From Marinomonas primoryensis (lineage in GTDB: Bacteria > Pseudomonadota > Gammaproteobacteria > Pseudomonadales > Marinomonadaceae), in NCBI RefSeq assembly GCF_013372285.1, contig NZ_CP054301.1:730001-794000 (forward strand): 64,000 bases of DNA. Reading direction: 5' to 3'. Below are positions 54,421-62,245 of the stretch, in pieces. The translations under genes and the position numbers were made by a program. Positions within the stretch are counted from its first letter, which is position 1; every line of letters starts with the position of its first letter. The notes beneath the pieces were generated by a model. It had not been told where the DNA came from and ran no database searches. It was given only the letters and a program-made list of their open reading frames with translations.

Positions 54421-54999
54421 ATGCTTCTGATGATCGATAATTACGACTCTTTTACGTATAACCTTGTGCAGTATTTTCGTGAATTAGGCGCAGATGTGCG
54501 GGTCTTTCGTAACGACGAAATTAGTGTTGAAGAGATTGGGCGCCTTGCGCCGTCCCATTTGGTTATTTCACCAGGGCCATGTACACCGAATGAAGCGGGT
54601 GTTTCTATGGCGGCGATTGCCGCGTTTGCAGGAGAAATCCCCATACTGGGTATTTGCTTAGGTCATCAAAGTATTGGTCAAGTCTTTGGTGGCGAGGTAA
54701 TTCGTGCTAAAAATGTCATGCACGGTAAAACCTCGTTAATTTATCATGAAAATACTTCGGTATTTTTAGGGTTGCCAAACCCACAAACGGCGACTCGCTA
54801 TCATTCTTTAGTGATGTCGGCGGACTCTTTGCCTGACTGTCTTGAAGTGACCGCTTGGAGTAAAAATTCAGTGGGTGAAAACGAGGAAATTATGGGGGTT
54901 CGGCATAAAACCCTAGCGGTTGAAGGGGTGCAGTTTCATCCTGAGTCGATTCTTACCGAGGCGGGTCATGCTTTATTGGCCAATTTCTTAACACGATAG
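54421..54999 (+). CDS. trpG: Anthranilate synthase component II (glutamine amidotransferase)
   Basis: The 192-residue class I glutamine amidotransferase supplies ammonia for anthranilate synthesis, and may also serve p-aminobenzoate synthesis as in other TrpG/PabA proteins. The oxyanion and nucleophile elbow is [10 protein letters not shown] with the catalytic cysteine, and the His-Glu pair lies in [13 protein letters not shown]. No Shine-Dalgarno sequence precedes the ATG; the upstream run is GCGCCCTTTTTT. It leads trpGDC; trpE is not in the window. Confidence 0.93.
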   Translation: MLLMIDNYDSFTYNLVQYFRELGADVRVFRNDEISVEEIGRLAPSHLVISPGPCTPNEAGVSMAAIAAFAGEIPILGICLGHQSIGQVFGGEVIRAKNVMHGKTSLIYHENTSVFLGLPNPQTATRYHSLVMSADSLPDCLEVTAWSKNSVGENEEIMGVRHKTLAVEGVQFHPESILTEAGHALLANFLTR

Positions 55000-55022
55000 T
55001 TTTAACACAATAGGAGAGGCTG

Positions 55023-56063
55023 GTGGATATTCAAAAGGCGATTGCTGCCGTTGTTGAGCGTCAAAACTTGAACAGCGACGAAATGCGAATAGTGATGAAT
55101 GATATCATGACTGGAAAAGCCACTCCGGCACAAATAGGCGGCTTTTTAATTGGCCTAAGAATGAAAGGCGAGACGGTCGAAGAGATTACGGCAGCGGCAC
55201 AAGTGATGCGAGAGTTGTCTAGTAAAGTAGAATTGGATCTCGAGCATGTGGTGGATACTTGTGGAACGGGCGGAGATGGCAGCAATTTATTTAATGTGTC
55301 GACAGCGTCTGCGTTTGTTGTGGCGTCTGCTGGCGGTAAAGTAGCAAAGCACGGTGGTCGCTCTGTTTCCTCAAAGTCAGGCAGTGCCGATGTGTTGGAG
55401 CAAGCGGGCATTTATCTTGGTCTTGATGCAGTACAAGTTTGCCGGTGTATTGAAGAAATTGGTTTAGGTTTTATGTTTGCGCCTAATCACCATTCGGCGA
55501 TGAAGTATGCCGTTGGCCCTCGTAAAGAAATGGCGACGCGCACTATTTTTAACTTGCTTGGTCCATTAACTAACCCTGCGAATGCAAAACGTCAGGTGAT
55601 GGGTGTTTTTCATCAGAAGTGGGTACGTCCTATCGCGGAAGTGCTGAAAGCGCTTGGCAGTGAGCACGTCATGGTTGTTCACTCAGAAGATGGGTTAGAT
55701 GAAATTAGTATTGCTGCATCAACCTATGTGGCTGAATTGAAAAATGGCGAAATCTTAGAATATAAAATCTCACCGGAAGACTTTGGTATTCCGTTGCAGT
55801 CTACAGATACGATACAAGCTTTTGATGCGGCCGAAAGTTTGGCGTTAATTAAAACCGCGCTAGAAGGCAAAGGCAAAGTGAATCCAGCGAGAGATATTGT
55901 GGCTTTGAATGCGGGTGCGGCAATTTATGTATCTGGTATCGCCGATACTTTAGCTGAAGGGGTGAATATCGCAGAAGATGTGATTGGTGGCGGTACCGCC
56001 AAAGTCAAAATGTCAGAATTGGCCAGTTTTACACGTTGTTTTATGAGTCCTGACTTACTGTAA
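55023..56063 (+). CDS. trpD: Anthranilate phosphoribosyltransferase
   Basis: The 346-residue enzyme joins anthranilate to PRPP in tryptophan synthesis. VDTCGTGGDGSNLFNVSTASAFV is the PRPP and magnesium loop, KHGGRSVSSKSGSADVLE lies near the anthranilate site, and MFAPNHHSAMKYA and FNLLGPLTNPA follow. The start is GTG at 55023, with GGAGAGG closely upstream. It follows trpG by 23 bp and precedes trpC by 20 bp. Confidence 0.97.
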   Translation: MDIQKAIAAVVERQNLNSDEMRIVMNDIMTGKATPAQIGGFLIGLRMKGETVEEITAAAQVMRELSSKVELDLEHVVDTCGTGGDGSNLFNVSTASAFVVASAGGKVAKHGGRSVSSKSGSADVLEQAGIYLGLDAVQVCRCIEEIGLGFMFAPNHHSAMKYAVGPRKEMATRTIFNLLGPLTNPANAKRQVMGVFHQKWVRPIAEVLKALGSEHVMVVHSEDGLDEISIAASTYVAELKNGEILEYKISPEDFGIPLQSTDTIQAFDAAESLALIKTALEGKGKVNPARDIVALNAGAAIYVSGIADTLAEGVNIAEDVIGGGTAKVKMSELASFTRCFMSPDLL

Positions 56064-56083
56064 TTGATAGGAGCGGTAGCGTA

Positions 56084-56899
56084 ATGCAAATAGAAACACC
56101 GACTATTTTAAAGAAAATTGTGGCTCGTAAGTACGAAGAGATTAGCGAGCGTAAAGCTCATACACCTTATGGCAACTTAGAAGTCGCGGCGTCCGTGGCG
56201 AATGTACACAATGCGCCGCGAGGCTTTGCTCAGGCGTTGAAGCATCAGATTGCGATAGGTAAAGCGGGTGTGATTGCAGAGGTGAAGCAAGCGTCTCCGA
56301 GTAAGGGAATATTGCGCGACCCATTCATTCCAGCAGATATTGCAAGGTCTTATGAACGAGGTGGTGCGGCTTGTTTGTCCGTTTTGACGGACAAAGACTT
56401 CTTTCAAGGTCATGAAGACTTTTTAGTGGAAGCACGTGCTGCTTGTAAATTGCCGGTTATTCGTAAGGACTTTATTGTCGACGAGTATCAAGTATTAGAA
56501 GCCAGAGCGATTGGTGCTGATTGTATTTTGCTGATAGCAGCTTGCTTGAGTGGCGAAAAATTACGTCAGCTCGATATTATAGCTCGTGATCTTGGTATGG
56601 ATGTTTTGGTTGAAGTGCACAATCGTCAGGAGTTGGATTTGGCTTTGGAATATACTCAGACTGAATTGCTTGGCATTAATAACCGTGATTTGCACACCTT
56701 TAAATTGAGTTTGGATCACACTTTTGAGTTGATGGGCCTTGTGCCTTCTGATCGTCTTATTGTGACTGAAAGTGGTATCCATACTCGTGATGATGTGGCG
56801 TTGATGCGTCAAAAAGGGATTCACGCATTTTTAGTAGGTGAGACGTTTATGCGAGCGGATGATCCTGGTGATAAATTGGCTGAACTTTTTCAGTCCTAG
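56084..56899 (+). CDS. trpC: Indole-3-glycerol phosphate synthase
   Basis: The 271-residue TIM-barrel enzyme closes the indole ring. It has VIAEVKQASPSKGILR (catalytic Glu and Lys), CLSVLTDKDFFQG, PVIRKDFIVDEYQV with the essential lysine, GINNRDLHTFK and VTESGIHTRDDV. It is monofunctional, without the TrpF domain fused in E. coli. AGGAGCGGTAGCGTA before the ATG gives a ribosome binding site. The trpGDC order is that of Pseudomonas. Confidence 0.97.
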   Translation: MQIETPTILKKIVARKYEEISERKAHTPYGNLEVAASVANVHNAPRGFAQALKHQIAIGKAGVIAEVKQASPSKGILRDPFIPADIARSYERGGAACLSVLTDKDFFQGHEDFLVEARAACKLPVIRKDFIVDEYQVLEARAIGADCILLIAACLSGEKLRQLDIIARDLGMDVLVEVHNRQELDLALEYTQTELLGINNRDLHTFKLSLDHTFELMGLVPSDRLIVTESGIHTRDDVALMRQKGIHAFLVGETFMRADDPGDKLAELFQS

Positions 56900-56942
56900 T
56901 AACGGTAATGTCAGTCATAGCAGAATGAAGTAAGGTTGAATT

Positions 56943-57350
56943 ATGAAAACGAATGTTAGTTGGCAAGAAGATGTTCATTTTACCGCAGAGACGGGGTCTG
57001 GTTTTAAGATAGAGATTGACGGTAATCAAATTGCTGGCGCAAGGCCGATGGAGTTGTTGCTTGCGGGCTTGGGTGGCTGTACATCTTATGATGTGGTTGG
57101 GATTTTAAAGAAGTCTCGTCAAGACGTTGTGTCTTGTGTTGCTCAAATAGAGGCCGATAGGGCGGATTCTGTACCTGCTGTTTTTACTGAAATTCGCGTA
57201 CATTTTGTTGTTACTGGGCGAAAATTGAAAGAAAGCGTTGTTGCTCGTGCGGTTAAGTTATCTGCTGAAGAGTATTGCTCTGCATCATTAATGTTAGAAA
57301 GAGGTGGTGTTAAAATTGTCCATAGCTTTGCAATAATTGATATTGAATGA
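56943..57350 (+). CDS. OsmC family protein
   Basis: The 135-residue protein is of the OsmC/YhfA type. The two redox cysteines are C46 in LAGLGGCTSYDVV and C112 in SAEEYCSAS. Classical OsmC and Ohr reduce organic hydroperoxides through such a pair, but the YhfA subgroup's substrate is not established. AAGG seven bases before the ATG supports the start. It follows trpC by 43 bp, as in Pseudomonas, and ends at a strong terminator. Confidence 0.92.
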   Translation: MKTNVSWQEDVHFTAETGSGFKIEIDGNQIAGARPMELLLAGLGGCTSYDVVGILKKSRQDVVSCVAQIEADRADSVPAVFTEIRVHFVVTGRKLKESVVARAVKLSAEEYCSASLMLERGGVKIVHSFAIIDIE

Positions 57351-57371
57351 TTTTTTTTTAAAAGAATTTTA

Positions 57372-57399
57372 AAAAAGAGCCCTGAGGCTCTTTTTTTTG
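57372..57399. terminator. Terminator between the OsmC gene and tRNA-Arg
   Basis: AAAAAAGAGCC (57372-57382) pairs with GGCTCTTTTTT (57387-57397) around loop CTGA, with T runs on both strands. It can end the OsmC transcript and the leftward tRNA transcript. Confidence 0.92.
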
Positions 57400-57414
57400 T
57401 TTTATAAGAAATTT

Positions 57415-57489
57415 GGTGTCCCCACCAGGACTCGAACCTGGAATAGCTGCTTAGGAGGCGGCCGGTATATCCTGTTTACCTATGAGGAC
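57415..57489 (-). tRNA. tRNA-Arg (anticodon CCU), possibly degenerate
   Basis: The leftward 75-nt gene resembles argW. It has D stem GGTA/TACC, anticodon loop CTCCTAA with anticodon CCT, a perfect T arm CCAGG-TTCGAGT-CCTGG and encoded CCA. Two defects are visible. The acceptor stem is GTCCTCA against only TGGGAC, one base short on the 3' side with a C/T clash. The anticodon stem GCCGC/GCAGC has a central C-A mismatch. It may be a weak but working gene for the rare AGG codon, or a pseudogene. The terminator at 57372-57399 follows it. Confidence 0.65.
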
Positions 57490-57573
57490 TTATATTGAGG
57501 CGTGATTTATACATTAATTATGTTTAGATTACAAATGTGAGTCGAGCTTGTATCGTATTGATTCTTATGGTTT

Positions 57574-58053
57574 TTAAGCTCGCCCTAAAGTGTGTTTACT
57601 ACTAATAGGACGTGTTGAACCTCTAGCTGTATAAACTTTATTTTTGCTGCTATGACCTTGAAGTAGCTCGAAGAGGTGTTTGTTGCGTTTTTGTAAGGTA
57701 TTTAAAACTCGAGCGTTTGTATTATTTTGTGTTTTGCATTTTTTCAGTAGCGTTTCACAATCTTGCATTAATAGACGAACATTATCCATAGAACTGTCTT
57801 GTAGGGTAAGCCAGCTTTTAAATTCTTCTTCAGAGGGTTTTTTACGATCGACAATGTCAAATTTAATAAGAATATTAACTCTTTTTTCATTGAGCTTATT
57901 CATTTCATCAAGCAGGACTTGTTTTTGTTCGGATAGGGTAATGATGGTTTCGCTGTCCAATTGCCCATAGGCTAGTCGCTCTTCATCAAGGAGCGAAGAG
58001 AGTTTTTCTAATATCTCTTTGCTTCTTATGAATATAGGGGCAATAGGGATCAT
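57574..58053 (-). CDS. flgN: FlgN-type flagellar export chaperone
   Basis: The 159-residue, mostly helical protein (coiled coil about 10-115, SSLLDEERLAYGQLDSETIITLSEQKQVLLDEMNKLNEKR) matches FlgN, the chaperone of the hook-junction proteins FlgK and FlgL. Primary sequence conservation in this family is low, so context matters: it follows flgM by 37 bp. The C-terminal 25 residues are basic and disordered-looking, as expected of the substrate-binding tail. It shares the FliA promoter before flgM. Confidence 0.87.
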   Translation of the reverse strand: MIPIAPIFIRSKEILEKLSSLLDEERLAYGQLDSETIITLSEQKQVLLDEMNKLNEKRVNILIKFDIVDRKKPSEEEFKSWLTLQDSSMDNVRLLMQDCETLLKKCKTQNNTNARVLNTLQKRNKHLFELLQGHSSKNKVYTARGSTRPISSKHTLGRA

Positions 58054-58090
58054 AGGGCAAACCGTTCACAGACTGAATAGAGTGTACAGT

Positions 58091-58405
58091 CTAGAATAGC
58101 GAATCCATAGAAGCCATATTATTCGCAAGCTTCTGCGTATCTATTTTATATTCGCCTGCAGCGATAGCACTTTTGATTTGTTCTACTTTTTCCATGTCAA
58201 CATCTGGTAAGTTGCCAATTTTAGAATGCTGATTTTGTAGGGTCTGTGCAGTACCGCTTAATTTAACGGTGTCTTCAGCTAAAGTGCCGCCATTTTTTAC
58301 GCTGCTTTGTTTCTCTGTCGTACTAACAGTTGCATCGTCTTTTTGCGAGCGTTCACTTTTATTGATCGTGCTCTGGTTTGATAGACCTGTAAGGTGTATT
58401 GCCAT
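58091..58405 (-). CDS. flgM: Anti-sigma-28 factor FlgM
   Basis: The 104-residue protein has the family's disordered Ser/Thr/Lys-rich N-terminal half and a C-terminal FliA-binding half (VDMEKVEQIKSAIAAGEYKIDTQKLANNMASMD). It holds sigma-28 inactive until exported through the finished hook. It lies between flgA and flgN on the minus strand. A near-consensus FliA promoter 37-63 bp upstream makes it part of a sigma-28 feedback loop. Confidence 0.94.
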   Translation of the reverse strand: MAIHLTGLSNQSTINKSERSQKDDATVSTTEKQSSVKNGGTLAEDTVKLSGTAQTLQNQHSKIGNLPDVDMEKVEQIKSAIAAGEYKIDTQKLANNMASMDSLF

Positions 58406-58441
58406 TGGGTTTTCCGCCCTTTAATGATTTGCCTGTCTATG

Positions 58442-58468
58442 TTGTCGGCAAGATCCACAAAAACTTTA
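58442..58468 (-). promoter_or_regulatory. Sigma-28 (FliA) promoter for flgMN
   Basis: On the minus strand TAAAGTTT (58461-58468) and GCCGACAA (58442-58449) are separated by exactly 11 bp. The consensus is TAAAGTTT-N11-GCCGATAA, so 15 of 16 bases match. It lies between flgA and flgM and directs leftward transcription. Confidence 0.88.
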
Positions 58469-58518
58469 ATGAAAAGCTTCAGAAAAAAAGAATATATAAA
58501 CTGCCGGTCAGTCTGTAC

Positions 58519-59211
58519 TCAATAGTTTACAAGAACCTCACTGTCAGTTACAACTTTGGCGTATATAATTCTTTCAGAACTTGTGTTTTGGACACGTATT
58601 TGTTGTCCTTCTACACCATTTTCTAAAGCAACACCATTCATTCTGACGGTAATACTGCCACTTTTTGCTGTTATTAATACGACATTGCCTTTTTTTACAA
58701 GCATTGGTGGGGTCGTTAGATTAACCGTTATAAAGGTATTAATGCGCAAGTTTCGTGATGCGACCTGGCCATAAGGAGGGTTTTTCTTTGTAAAAACATG
58801 TCCTCTTAAGCTAGATAAGTCGACTTCACCCACATCCGTATTTGACTTACTGATGACTTGGCCGCGATTAATTGGAGTGATGGTTTTTATGGCCGGAATC
58901 ATGATGGATTGGGTAACGGGAGCATAAGACTTCCACGTAGGGTTGTTGCAACTGATTTCATAATTTGTGCGTTTGGTCGCTTCTGGTCTCTGATTGCGGA
59001 TTTGAATCGACTCACTGTCGCAAGCCGGTAAATAATTGAGCGCTGCTGCATTATTTAATGTAATGCTAATAATGGCATCCGGATATATTTCTGCCAGTCT
59101 AGGAATCTCTACTTGGTTTATGTAGTGATTAATTTGATCTTCAGTAGATAAGGCAAATGTAAAACTGGCTTGAAAACAAATGAAGGCTAAGCTTAGCCTT
59201 ATGATTCGCAT
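58519..59211 (-). CDS. flgA: Flagellar P-ring assembly chaperone FlgA
   Basis: The 230-residue periplasmic protein has a signal peptide (MRIIRLSLAFICFQASFTFALS) and the SAF-like C-terminal domain with IDVG-type segments (NVVLITAKSGSITVRMNGVALENGVEGQQIRVQNTSSERIIYAKV). FlgA helps FlgI assemble the P ring. The motif NKTNTDVGEVDLSSLRGHVF-like region (SKSNTDVGEVDLSSLRG) fits. It is divergent from cheV and upstream of flgM, the usual Pseudomonas and Vibrio order. Confidence 0.93.
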   Translation of the reverse strand: MRIIRLSLAFICFQASFTFALSTEDQINHYINQVEIPRLAEIYPDAIISITLNNAAALNYLPACDSESIQIRNQRPEATKRTNYEISCNNPTWKSYAPVTQSIMIPAIKTITPINRGQVISKSNTDVGEVDLSSLRGHVFTKKNPPYGQVASRNLRINTFITVNLTTPPMLVKKGNVVLITAKSGSITVRMNGVALENGVEGQQIRVQNTSSERIIYAKVVTDSEVLVNY

Positions 59212-59307
59212 GATTCGCTCACTTTGTCTATTATGGCGTTATAAATAAGATAGTTAGTAAAATATTAGAAAGCACTTTATCATTGGATGATGCATTTTAA
59301 CAATTTT

Positions 59308-59328
59308 GAGGTTATACCTCGGTATAAT
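59308..59328 (+). promoter_or_regulatory. Probable cheV promoter with overlapping palindrome
   Basis: A consensus TATAAT (59323-59328) lies 23 bp before the cheV start. A perfect 5-3-5 inverted repeat GAGGTTATACCTC (59308-59320) abuts it, placed where an operator would cover the spacer. The -35 box is poor, so an activator or extended contacts may be needed. Confidence 0.45.
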
Positions 59329-59351
59329 GTTTACACATTTTGGAGGCGTTT

Positions 59352-60281
59352 ATGGCTGGAGTTTTGGATACTGTTAACCAACGTACGCAGCTTGTAGGGG
59401 AAAATCGACTTGAACTGCTGTTGTTTCGCCTGAATGGTAAGCAAATTTATGGCATCAATGTCTTTAAAGTGAAAGAAGTTCTTCAGTGTCCGAAGTTAAC
59501 AACTATGCCTCACAGTTCGCCTGTGGTCAGAGGTGTTGCTCATATTCGTGGTGGAACCATTCCAATTTTAGATTTGGGTTTGGCAACTGGCGCGAGCCCA
59601 ATGGAGAATATCAGTCAATGTTTTGTCATTATTACGGAATATAATCGTCGAATTCAGGGTTTTCTGGTTCGTGGCGTCGAGCGTATCGTAAACATGAACT
59701 GGAGTGATATTCAGCCCCCACCTAAAGGGTTGTCGAACGATAACTATTTGACTGCTGTTTGTCAGGTCGACAAAGAAATGGTTGAGATTATCGATGTTGA
59801 GCAGATTCTATCTGAGGTTGCTCCTACTCGACAGGATATTTCGGAAGGCATTGTAAATGCTGACGTAACAGAAAATGCGAAAAAGCATCATATACTTATT
59901 GTTGATGACTCTTCGGTTGCACGTAAACAAATTAAGCGTTGTATGGAACAGGTTGGTTTTGCTACCACCGTTTTGTGTGATGGTCGCGAAGCGCTTACCT
60001 TCCTCCAAGACATGGTTGCAGAAGGAAAAGACGTCACGCAGGAGTTTTCTATGGTTATTTCTGATATTGAAATGCCAGAGATGGATGGATATACGCTGAC
60101 GACAGCTATTCGTAATGATAGTCGTCTACAAGATTTGTTCATTCTTCTTCATACTTCTTTGAGTGGTGTTTTCAATGAAGCGATGGTGAAAAAAGTTGGG
60201 GCAGATGGTTTCTTGGCGAAGTTCCAACCGGATGAATTGGCTCGATTGGCAATAGAAACTGTGCAGGTGCAATCTGAATGA
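59352..60281 (+). CDS. cheV: Chemotaxis coupling protein CheV
   Basis: The 309-residue protein fuses a CheW-like coupling domain (about 20-165, LLLFRLNGKQIYGINVFKVKEVL) to a receiver domain (about 180-305). The receiver has the acidic pair in ILIVDDSS, phosphoacceptor D238 in ISDIEMPEMDG and the Thr/Lys positions in LLHTSLSG and FLAKF. It would link chemoreceptors to CheA and tune adaptation. The ATG at 59352 has GGAGG four to five bases upstream; the TTG at 59340 overlaps it. It precedes cheR by 55 bp. Confidence 0.95.
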   Translation: MAGVLDTVNQRTQLVGENRLELLLFRLNGKQIYGINVFKVKEVLQCPKLTTMPHSSPVVRGVAHIRGGTIPILDLGLATGASPMENISQCFVIITEYNRRIQGFLVRGVERIVNMNWSDIQPPPKGLSNDNYLTAVCQVDKEMVEIIDVEQILSEVAPTRQDISEGIVNADVTENAKKHHILIVDDSSVARKQIKRCMEQVGFATTVLCDGREALTFLQDMVAEGKDVTQEFSMVISDIEMPEMDGYTLTTAIRNDSRLQDLFILLHTSLSGVFNEAMVKKVGADGFLAKFQPDELARLAIETVQVQSE

Positions 60282-60336
60282 TGTTTAGGCTAATCTTTGA
60301 AGTGCCTTCTTTATCCCTGTTACTTATGGAGTTTTA

Positions 60337-61173
60337 ATGCTCAGTAGTACAAATGCAATTACACCTAATGGCTATATTAGGTTCAGAGATTACTTGCAGA
60401 AAGCGTGTGGAATCTCACTGAGTGATAACAAACAATATTTGGTCGCTAGTCGTCTAGGTAAAGTCTTGGAAAGAGAGAATTTTTCTAAGATTGAGCAGTT
60501 AGTTGACGCTTTAGAGCGATTTGGGAGTTCTAAGCTTAAGGAAGAAGTCATTAATGCAATGACAACAAATGAAACGCTTTGGTTTAGGGATACGCATCCA
60601 TTTACCATTTTGAAAAACAATGTGCTGCCTGAAATGACGGCTGCTCCTCTAAAGATTTGGTCGGCCGCCTCATCTACAGGCCAAGAACCTTACTCTATCA
60701 GTATGGTAATTGAAGAGTTTAAATCTACTCGACCAGGTGTTTTGAAGGCTGGTGAAAAAATTGTTGCGACGGATATTTGTACAAACATACTCCAGCATGC
60801 CAAGCAAGGTGAATACGATAGCTTGGCTATTGCTCGTGGTCTTGGTGTAGATTTACAGAAACGATATTTTGATAAGGTCAACGACTCAACTTGGAAAATA
60901 AAGCCGCATTTGAGTTCGCGTGTAGATTTTAGGTATTTGAACCTTATCGATTCATTCGCCATGTTAGGAAAATTCGACGTAATCTTTTGTCGAAATGTAC
61001 TAATATATTTTACCGTTGATCTAAAATTGGATATTTTGAAGAGAATGCATGCTTCTCTAAAGCCTGGTGGATATTTGTTTCTTGGCGGATCAGAGGCATT
61101 GAGTGGTTTATCTGATCACTTTGAAATTGTTCAATGCCATCCAGGTATTGTCTATAAATCTAAAGCTGTTTAG
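60337..61173 (+). CDS. cheR: Chemotaxis protein methyltransferase CheR
   Basis: The 278-residue SAM-dependent enzyme methylates glutamates on chemoreceptors for adaptation. The N-terminal helical domain (FRDYLQKACGISLSDNKQYLVASRL) precedes the methyltransferase domain with TTNETLWFRD, IWSAASSTGQEPYSISM and DVIFCRNVLIYF. The cheV-cheR-flgB order is that of Pseudomonas and Vibrio polar flagellar loci. No cheB is near. It ends at a terminator, so flgB has its own promoter. Confidence 0.96.
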   Translation: MLSSTNAITPNGYIRFRDYLQKACGISLSDNKQYLVASRLGKVLERENFSKIEQLVDALERFGSSKLKEEVINAMTTNETLWFRDTHPFTILKNNVLPEMTAAPLKIWSAASSTGQEPYSISMVIEEFKSTRPGVLKAGEKIVATDICTNILQHAKQGEYDSLAIARGLGVDLQKRYFDKVNDSTWKIKPHLSSRVDFRYLNLIDSFAMLGKFDVIFCRNVLIYFTVDLKLDILKRMHASLKPGGYLFLGGSEALSGLSDHFEIVQCHPGIVYKSKAV

Positions 61174-61204
61174 TTTAGATAGTCCTTACATTTCGTATTA
61201 AAGA

Positions 61205-61235
61205 GCCTGTCTAATGTTTTTAGATGGGCTTTTTT
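61205..61235 (+). terminator. Intrinsic terminator after cheR
   Basis: GCCTGTCTAA (61205-61214) pairs with TTAGATGGGC (61220-61229), including two G-T pairs, and is followed by six T. Confidence 0.85.
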
Positions 61236-61325
61236 GTGTTTATTGTTCTGTCATTATTGTTGCCGCTTTTTGCCGTTAGGAGGGTTTTAATATTTAACCA
61301 ATTGAAAAATAAGGGTTTTTATTTA

Positions 61326-61341
61326 TGGCATCATAATTGCT
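61326..61341 (+). promoter_or_regulatory. Sigma-54 (RpoN) promoter for flgBCDE
   Basis: TGGCATCATAATTGCT has the GG and GC elements at exact -24/-12 spacing (GG-N10-GC) and fits TGGCAC-N5-TTGC with one change. It lies about 46 bp before the flgB ATG. Class III flagellar genes of Pseudomonas and Vibrio are RpoN and FlrC/FleR dependent. Confidence 0.85.
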
Positions 61342-61386
61342 TTATTTTATCTATATTGATAAATAATATTTTTCCTTGAGGATTGA

Positions 61387-61779
61387 ATGGCTATATCTTT
61401 TGCGAGTGCATTTGCAGGACACGACAAGACGCTGGAGTTTAGAAGTGCAAGAGCGGCCGTCCTTGCAAATAATATTGCTAACGCTGACACGCCAAATTTT
61501 AAGGCGAGAGATATTTCGTTCGACTCGGTTTTAAGTAGTGAAAGTAGCAAGCTTAGACTTGCTGGAACAAATGCTAGGCATATCTCAGAGGAAGGTTTTT
61601 CGGGTGAGTCTGATGGCTTGTTGTACCGAAATGCCAATCAACCATCGTTAGATGGTAACACGGTGGATATGCAAAGAGAGCAGGCTGAGTACGCACAAAA
61701 CTCATTACAATTCGATACGAGTTTTATGTTCTTAGATAGAAAAATTAGCGGCATGAGAAAGGCGCTTACTGGGAATTAA
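61387..61779 (+). CDS. flgB: Flagellar proximal rod protein FlgB
   Basis: The 130-residue protein has the rod-family N-terminal motif RAAVLANNIANADTPNFKARDI and a C-terminal helix with EQAEYAQNSLQFDTSFMFLDRKI. It forms the proximal rod of the basal body. TGAGGATTGA before the ATG serves as ribosome binding site. It is the first gene of flgBCDE and follows a sigma-54 promoter; flgC begins five bases after its stop. Confidence 0.96.
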   Translation: MAISFASAFAGHDKTLEFRSARAAVLANNIANADTPNFKARDISFDSVLSSESSKLRLAGTNARHISEEGFSGESDGLLYRNANQPSLDGNTVDMQREQAEYAQNSLQFDTSFMFLDRKISGMRKALTGN

Positions 61780-61784
61780 TAACG

Positions 61785-62234
61785 ATGTCTTTAAGTAATA
61801 TTTTTACTATTTCTGGGTCTGCAATGAGTGCCCAAACAGTGCGTTTGAATACGATTGCGAGCAATATGGCAAACGTAGATAGCGCGGCAAGCTCTGCGGA
61901 TCAGACGTATCGTGCCCGTAAGCCAGTGTTCTCACAGATGATGAATGACAGTATGCGTGACTATGGTTGGGGTAATGCCAGCAGTGATGATAGCGGTGCT
62001 GGGGTTGGGGTGAAGATTGATGGTATTGTCGAATCGGATGCACCTTTGCAACCTAGGTACGAGCCAGGCCACCCAATGGCGAATGAAGAGGGTTATGTCT
62101 TTTACCCGAATGTGAACCCGATGGAAGAAATGGCCGATATGATGTCGGCTTCTCGATCTTTTCAGACGAATGTGGAAATTATGAACTCGGCAAAAAGTAT
62201 GATGCAGAAAATGCTCACGCTTGGGCAGTCATAG
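61785..62234 (+). CDS. flgC: Flagellar proximal rod protein FlgC
   Basis: The 149-residue protein starts with the rod signature SAMSAQTVRLNTIASNMANVDSA and ends with EMADMMSASRSFQTNVEIMNSAKSMMQKMLTLGQ, the family C-terminal helix. The YEPGHPMANEEGYVFYPNVNP segment is diagnostic of FlgC. It assembles with FlgB and FlgF in the proximal rod and is exported without a cleaved signal. Confidence 0.97.
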   Translation: MSLSNIFTISGSAMSAQTVRLNTIASNMANVDSAASSADQTYRARKPVFSQMMNDSMRDYGWGNASSDDSGAGVGVKIDGIVESDAPLQPRYEPGHPMANEEGYVFYPNVNPMEEMADMMSASRSFQTNVEIMNSAKSMMQKMLTLGQS

Positions 62235-62245
62235 GAGCAGATTAG

